In this document: piece by piece, positions 5,388 through 8,218 of the stretch
Position numbering within the stretch: position 1 is the stretch's first letter
Layout: every line of letters begins with the position of its first letter
NCBI GenBank assembly: GCA_949127925.1
Contig: CASBQX010000055.1
Coordinates: 1 to 8,218, forward strand
Source of the DNA: Synechococcales cyanobacterium PMM_0002
Lineage (GTDB): Bacteria; Cyanobacteriota; Cyanobacteriia; Elainellales; Elainellaceae
Length of the DNA: 8,218 nt
Reading direction: 5' to 3'
Notes under the pieces: generated by a model
What the model saw: the letters and a program-made list of their open reading frames with translations, nothing else
What the model was told of the DNA's origin: nothing
Databases searched by the model: none
Made by a program: the position numbers and the translations under genes

Positions 5388-5816
5388 ATGAAGCGACTGG
5401 TTGGCGTATTTGTGGTTTTGGGTCTATTGATCGGCTGCTGGGGATGGATCGGATTGCCTCAATCTGCGATCGCCGTCAATCTTAACAGCCTGACTCTGAA
5501 TTCATCGCCTCTTTTAGCAGAGGAGTTCCGTAACCTTGTTGATGACAAGATGGGGACAGAGTTTGGTAAAAAAATTGATTTGAATAACACCAATGTTCGG
5601 GCCTTTCTTCAGTATCCAGGCATGTACCCAACGCTGGCTCGGATGGTGCTGAAGTATGCGCCCTTTGAAAAAATTGAAGATGTATTGGACATGCCTGATC
5701 TAACTGATAGTCAGAAAGACATTCTCCAAGCCAATTTTGATAAGTTCACCGTCAGTGATCCAACCGATGCTCTGGTAGAAGGCGGCGATCGCTTTAATAA
5801 TGGGATCTATCGATAG
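5388..5816 (+). CDS. psbU: Photosystem II 12 kDa extrinsic protein PsbU
   Basis: PsbU binds the lumenal face of photosystem II beside PsbV and PsbO and stabilises the oxygen-evolving Mn4CaO5 cluster and its chloride requirement. The 142-residue precursor has a basic start (MKRL) and a hydrophobic core with a likely signal-peptidase site after SAIA (residue 29). This would leave a mature protein of up to about 113 residues. The mature part carries the family hallmarks: KMGTEFGKKIDLNNTNVRAF (55-73), YPGMYPTLARM (76-86), EDVLDMPDLTDSQK (97-110), and the C-terminal EGGDRFNNGIYR. The middle is the helix-hairpin-helix-like fold of the family. The signal sequence also contains Leu-Ile-Gly-Cys17, which resembles a lipobox. 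The length is usual for a PsbU precursor. Same-strand genes flank it, but with gaps of 222 and about 280 bp, so it is probably transcribed alone. Confidence 0.96.
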   Translation: MKRLVGVFVVLGLLIGCWGWIGLPQSAIAVNLNSLTLNSSPLLAEEFRNLVDDKMGTEFGKKIDLNNTNVRAFLQYPGMYPTLARMVLKYAPFEKIEDVLDMPDLTDSQKDILQANFDKFTVSDPTDALVEGGDRFNNGIYR

Positions 5817-5839
5817 CCGTGTCGGCGTTTCACCTGAGA

Positions 5840-5873
5840 GGCTATTGAAATAATCTAGAGGGTGGTTCTAGCC
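5840..5873 (+). terminator. Short competing dyads just after psbU; weak terminator candidate
   Basis: GGCTA (5840-5844) can pair with TAGCC (5869-5873), or CTAGA (5855-5859) with TCTAG (5867-5871); the two pairings exclude each other. They lie 24-57 bases after the psbU stop. No T-run follows, so intrinsic termination is doubtful. Confidence 0.2.
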
Positions 5874-5919
5874 GGCAAAGCGTGCTGTTGGCCAACCTTC
5901 ACAATCATCTCTGAGGTTA

Positions 5920-5956
5920 AGTTGGGGCGTGGGAACCTGGTTCTCACGTCCTAACT
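5920..5956 (+). repeat. 17-bp hairpin with three G-U pairs between psbU and nadB (REP-like palindrome)
   Basis: Bases 5920-5936 pair with 5940-5956 across a three-base CTG loop, giving 14 Watson-Crick and three G-U pairs and no mismatch. The core reads CGTGGGAAC-CTG-GTTCTCACG. In the minus-strand RNA the three G-U pairs would become A-C mismatches, so the fold favours a plus-strand transcript (psbU 3' region or nadB leader). No T-run follows, so it is not a standard terminator. Similar GTGGGAAC/GTTCCCAC palindromes occur as dispersed repeats in cyanobacterial genomes as I recall them. Whether this is such a copy cannot be told from one window. Confidence 0.55.
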
Positions 5957-6099
5957 GTATCAACATATAGCAATTATCGATCTGGTGCGGTATGGATCGG
6001 AGGGCGAACTGCCGTATTGCCCCTACTCTGATGCACTTCGCTAGCATGAGAACCGTTATATGCTTCTCATTTGCTCTTCACCCCCTCTGTTGTTTGCGT

Positions 6100-7818
6100 G
6101 TGCCCAACTTAGCGCTACGTCGTCCATTTGATTTGCCATTTGATGTATTGGTGGTGGGTGCAGGTGCAGCCGGGTTATATGCCGCACTTTGTTTACCCGA
6201 ACACCTGCGGGTAGGGCTACTGACTAAAGAGTCGCTGTCTAGTTCGGCCAGCGATTGGGCGCAGGGTGGCATTGCGGCGGTCGTTGCCCCAGACGATTCT
6301 TCTACGCTCCACATTGAAGATACGCTGCGGGCAGGGGCAGGATTGTGCGATCGCGATGCGGTCACCCTGTTGGTAGAACAAGCGCCAGAGTGCATCCGTA
6401 GCCTAGTCGAAATGGGGGTTGGCTTCGATCGTCATGGCAGCGATCTCGCGCTCACGCTCGAAGCAGCTCACTCGCGCCGACGGGTGCTGCATGCGGCTGA
6501 TACCACGGGTCGCGCTGTCGTCTCTACCCTCACAGATCATGTGCTTAGCCGCAAAAATATTCAAGTGATTCAGCAGGCGTTTGCCGTAGATCTGTGGCTA
6601 GATTCCAGCCGTCAGGTGTGCCAGGGCGTTTCCTGTTTATATGAGGGTGTGCTGCATTGGCTGCAAGCTGAAGCGGTTGTGTTGGCCACGGGCGGCGGCG
6701 GGCAGGTGTTTGCCCAAACCACCAATCCTTCCCTCAGCACGGGCGATGGCGTGGCGATGGCGTGGCGTGCCGGAGCCGTTTTACGCGATCTAGAGTTTGT
6801 GCAGTTTCATCCAACGGCGCTCACCAAAGCGGGGGCACCTCGATTTTTGGTCAGCGAAGCTGTGCGGGGAGAAGGGGCACAGTTGATCGATGCGGGCGGG
6901 CGACGGTTTGCCTTTGACTACCATCCCGATGGCGAACTGGCTCCCCGTGATGTGGTCAGTCGAGCTATTTTTAGCCATCTGCAAAAAACTAGTGCTGATC
7001 CAGCCCATGCCCATGTTTGGCTAGACCTCCGCAGCATCCCTGCCGAAACCATTCAGCGACGCTTCCCCAATATTGTCCAGGTGTGTCAGCAGTGGGGCGT
7101 AGACGCCTTCAAGGAGCCAGTTCCGGTCGCTCCAGCTGCTCACTATTGGATGGGTGGAATTTTGACAGATGCGACTAGTCAAACGTCGATTGCTGGACTA
7201 TATGCGGTTGGTGAGAATGCCAGCACTGGGGTGCATGGGGCAAATCGTTTGGCCAGTAATTCATTGTTAGAGTGCATTGTGTATGGCGCGCAGCTGCGGC
7301 ATATCACCCTACCCACTGCGGCTGTCCACGACAAATCTACGCTTCAGCTCCTCGATCAGCACCTTGACCCAGTACCCGCACAACCGTTAGCAAATTGGCA
7401 AACTCAGTGGGAGTGTGTTGACTCCATTCGTCAAGAGCTGCCTCAATTAGTTTGGCAAAGCGCTGGAATCTGTCGAGAACAAGCCGTATTGGAGGACGCG
7501 ATCGCCCAGATCAGCCGCTGGCGACAAAACTTTCAAGCGCTACCCTTCACCCACTATTTGGCCAACTTGGCAGCGCCCCATGTCGTTGAGCTGCCATTGC
7601 CCCCCCAGCAACTGCGCACCTGGGGCGAAACCCGCAACTTGCTGGATGTGGCGTATCTCATTCTCAAAAGTGCTGCTTATCGTACCGAAAGCCGGGGTGG
7701 GCACCATCGTTTAGACTATCCCCAGCCAGATTTAAACTGGCAGGTTCATACGTTGGTTGAACAACAGACTTGGCGCAGATCGCTGCCCATCAGATCAGTG
7801 CCCACTCCCGAACATTAG
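6100..7818 (+). CDS. nadB: L-aspartate oxidase (quinolinate synthesis, de novo NAD)
   Basis: NadB is a cytoplasmic FAD enzyme that oxidises L-aspartate to iminoaspartate, which NadA condenses with dihydroxyacetone phosphate to quinolinate. From the GTG at 6100 the product has 572 residues (E. coli NadB has 540). It shows the FAD-binding GAGAAGLYAAL (20-30), SDWAQGGIAA (51-60), GRAV (137-140), FHPTA with His237, SEAVRGEGA (252-260), PRDVVSRAI with Arg283, HYWMGG with His348, and the second FAD site GLYAVGE...HGANRLASNSLLE with Arg383. The helical C-terminal domain ends in TESRGGHHRLDYPQ. All active-site positions known from the E. coli enzyme have a counterpart. The frame stays open up to an ATG at 5992, but those 36 extra residues (Cys-rich, MDRRANCRIA onward) do not resemble NadB. 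I therefore chose GTG 6100, although no clear Shine-Dalgarno sequence precedes it; ATGs at 6031 and 6046 are alternatives. The stop overlaps the end of a convergent ORF by four bases. Confidence 0.95.
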   Translation: MPNLALRRPFDLPFDVLVVGAGAAGLYAALCLPEHLRVGLLTKESLSSSASDWAQGGIAAVVAPDDSSTLHIEDTLRAGAGLCDRDAVTLLVEQAPECIRSLVEMGVGFDRHGSDLALTLEAAHSRRRVLHAADTTGRAVVSTLTDHVLSRKNIQVIQQAFAVDLWLDSSRQVCQGVSCLYEGVLHWLQAEAVVLATGGGGQVFAQTTNPSLSTGDGVAMAWRAGAVLRDLEFVQFHPTALTKAGAPRFLVSEAVRGEGAQLIDAGGRRFAFDYHPDGELAPRDVVSRAIFSHLQKTSADPAHAHVWLDLRSIPAETIQRRFPNIVQVCQQWGVDAFKEPVPVAPAAHYWMGGILTDATSQTSIAGLYAVGENASTGVHGANRLASNSLLECIVYGAQLRHITLPTAAVHDKSTLQLLDQHLDPVPAQPLANWQTQWECVDSIRQELPQLVWQSAGICREQAVLEDAIAQISRWRQNFQALPFTHYLANLAAPHVVELPLPPQQLRTWGETRNLLDVAYLILKSAAYRTESRGGHHRLDYPQPDLNWQVHTLVEQQTWRRSLPIRSVPTPEH

Positions 7819-8075
7819 CGAGTCCCCGAACCTTGGGACGTCTGCGGCCCTCCCTCAACAGGTGGCTCATAAGATGATGAAGCCTTAGCCCTGGGAACCA
7901 TCGAAGGCTCAGCAGGTTTACTCTTCCCACTCACCTCTACCCGCTGAACGCCTAAATCTAGGGGTAACGCAGGGCGGCTAGAGAAAACTCCGGTGCCCGA
8001 GGCAGGAAGAGAACTAGTCAAGTGGATGGCGATCGCGATCGCGATCGCGCCTGTAAATTTGAAGTAGGTATCCAT
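7815..8075 (-). CDS. Hypothetical small secreted-type protein (86 residues), doubtful
   Basis: An ATG at 8075 opens 86 codons. The N-terminus (MDTYFKFTGAIAIAIAIHLTSSLPASG) looks like a signal peptide or a membrane anchor. The remainder is a Pro/Ser/Gly-rich, probably disordered tail with no motif I recognise. The Ala-Ile repeat at residues 10-16 is encoded by three overlapping HIP1 octamers, so the hydrophobic segment may simply be HIP1 DNA read in frame. No Shine-Dalgarno sequence is seen; AAGCCCCC precedes the ATG. The stop codon (TAA, 7815-7817) overlaps the end of the convergent nadB. It may be a real small lipid- or periplasm-facing protein or a chance frame. Confidence 0.35.
   Translation of the reverse strand: MDTYFKFTGAIAIAIAIHLTSSLPASGTGVFSSRPALPLDLGVQRVEVSGKSKPAEPSMVPRAKASSSYEPPVEGGPQTSQGSGTR
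8029..8048. repeat. Three overlapping HIP1 octamers in tandem
   Basis: GCGATCGCGATCGCGATCGC contains GCGATCGC at 8029-8036, 8035-8042 and 8041-8048, each sharing two bases with the next. HIP1 is a highly iterated palindrome of many cyanobacterial genomes. Twelve single copies occur elsewhere in the window, starting at 1025, 1702, 2092, 2764, 2891, 3764, 4435, 4909, 5466, 5785, 6347 and 7498. Tandem clustering like this is less usual than single copies. Confidence 0.9.
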
Positions 8076-8218
8076 GGGGGCTTAAATAAGGCTTAGAGAA
8101 GCGCAGACAGTAGATTCACCTGATACAGATTAGTGTACAGATCAGCAGAAAATATGACGTACGTAAATTTGCTGCACTTTACGAGTGGCTGGTTTGCGTA
8201 ATACTGACTCCAAACTGA
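8076..8218. other. Right-hand edge with no convincing gene
   Basis: The 143 bp contain a short palindrome, ACGTACGT (8156-8163), and a loose inverted repeat, CTGAT...ATCAG, near 8119-8145. A minus-strand frame is open from the window edge to a TAA at 8093-8095 (41 codons), but it has no recognisable motif. No tRNA or promoter could be supported. Confidence 0.3.

Noticed and set aside
6078..6395. 105-codon ORF antisense to nadB, and a similar 74-codon one at 6790-7014
   Set aside because: Both are antisense to strongly conserved NadB segments and show no motif of their own.
8093..8218. Minus-strand frame open from the right edge to a TAA at 8093-8095 (41 codons)
   Set aside because: It could be the tail of a gene beyond the window, but the residues show no family signature, and an open stretch of this length is common by chance.
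1..8218. CRISPR array, tRNA genes, intact insertion sequence, prophage or defence genes
   Set aside because: No regularly spaced repeats, no tRNA-like TTCGAATC arm in intergenic DNA, and no transposase, integrase or nuclease motifs were found on either strand.

Overview
The window looks like chromosomal DNA of a cyanobacterium. Three lines of sequence evidence support this: a recognisable psbU (extrinsic photosystem II subunit), two cyanobacterial protein families (a PDZ/radical-SAM/DUF512 protein and a DUF3120 membrane protein), and 15 copies of the octamer GCGATCGC (HIP1) in 8.2 kb, three of them overlapping at 8029-8048. The genus cannot be fixed from this window.

Layout. Positions 1-32 (minus) hold only the first ten codons of a gene that resembles a cyanobacterial class I aminotransferase (aspartate aminotransferase type). 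Its leader and a candidate promoter lie at 33-200. Positions 201-369 are otherwise empty, apart from the start of a possible 41-residue single-span membrane protein (321-446, plus) whose 3' half is antisense to the radical-SAM gene. That gene (370-1782) and uppP, undecaprenyl-diphosphate phosphatase (1875-about 2819), lie head to tail on the minus strand, 92 bp apart, and could be co-transcribed. A divergent control region (about 2820-3092) carries a perfect 19-nt C6/G6 palindrome. It leads on the plus strand into a DUF3120 membrane protein gene (3093-3860).

The 315-bp gap after DUF3120 (3861-4175) holds a 152-bp hairpin element with CTAG-TGTGG ends, best explained as a MITE-like insertion or a structured RNA. 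Next come an FHA-domain class III adenylate cyclase gene (4176-5165, plus), psbU (5388-5816, plus) and nadB, L-aspartate oxidase (about 6100-7818, plus). A 17-bp, G-U-rich hairpin lies between psbU and nadB. A doubtful 86-codon secretory-type ORF (7815-8075, minus) converges on nadB and overlaps its end by four bases. The last 143 bp show no convincing gene.

How the genes fit together. This is mostly a housekeeping neighbourhood. UppP recycles the lipid carrier for peptidoglycan. NadB starts de novo NAD synthesis from aspartate, and the edge gene may be an aspartate aminotransferase, which is a loose metabolic link only. PsbU stabilises the oxygen-evolving complex on the lumenal side. The FHA-cyclase is the signalling gene. 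I see no defence system, CRISPR array, prophage or biosynthetic cluster. The least explained items are the 152-bp CTAG-ended element, the G-tract palindrome, the psbU-nadB hairpin and the small antisense ORF.
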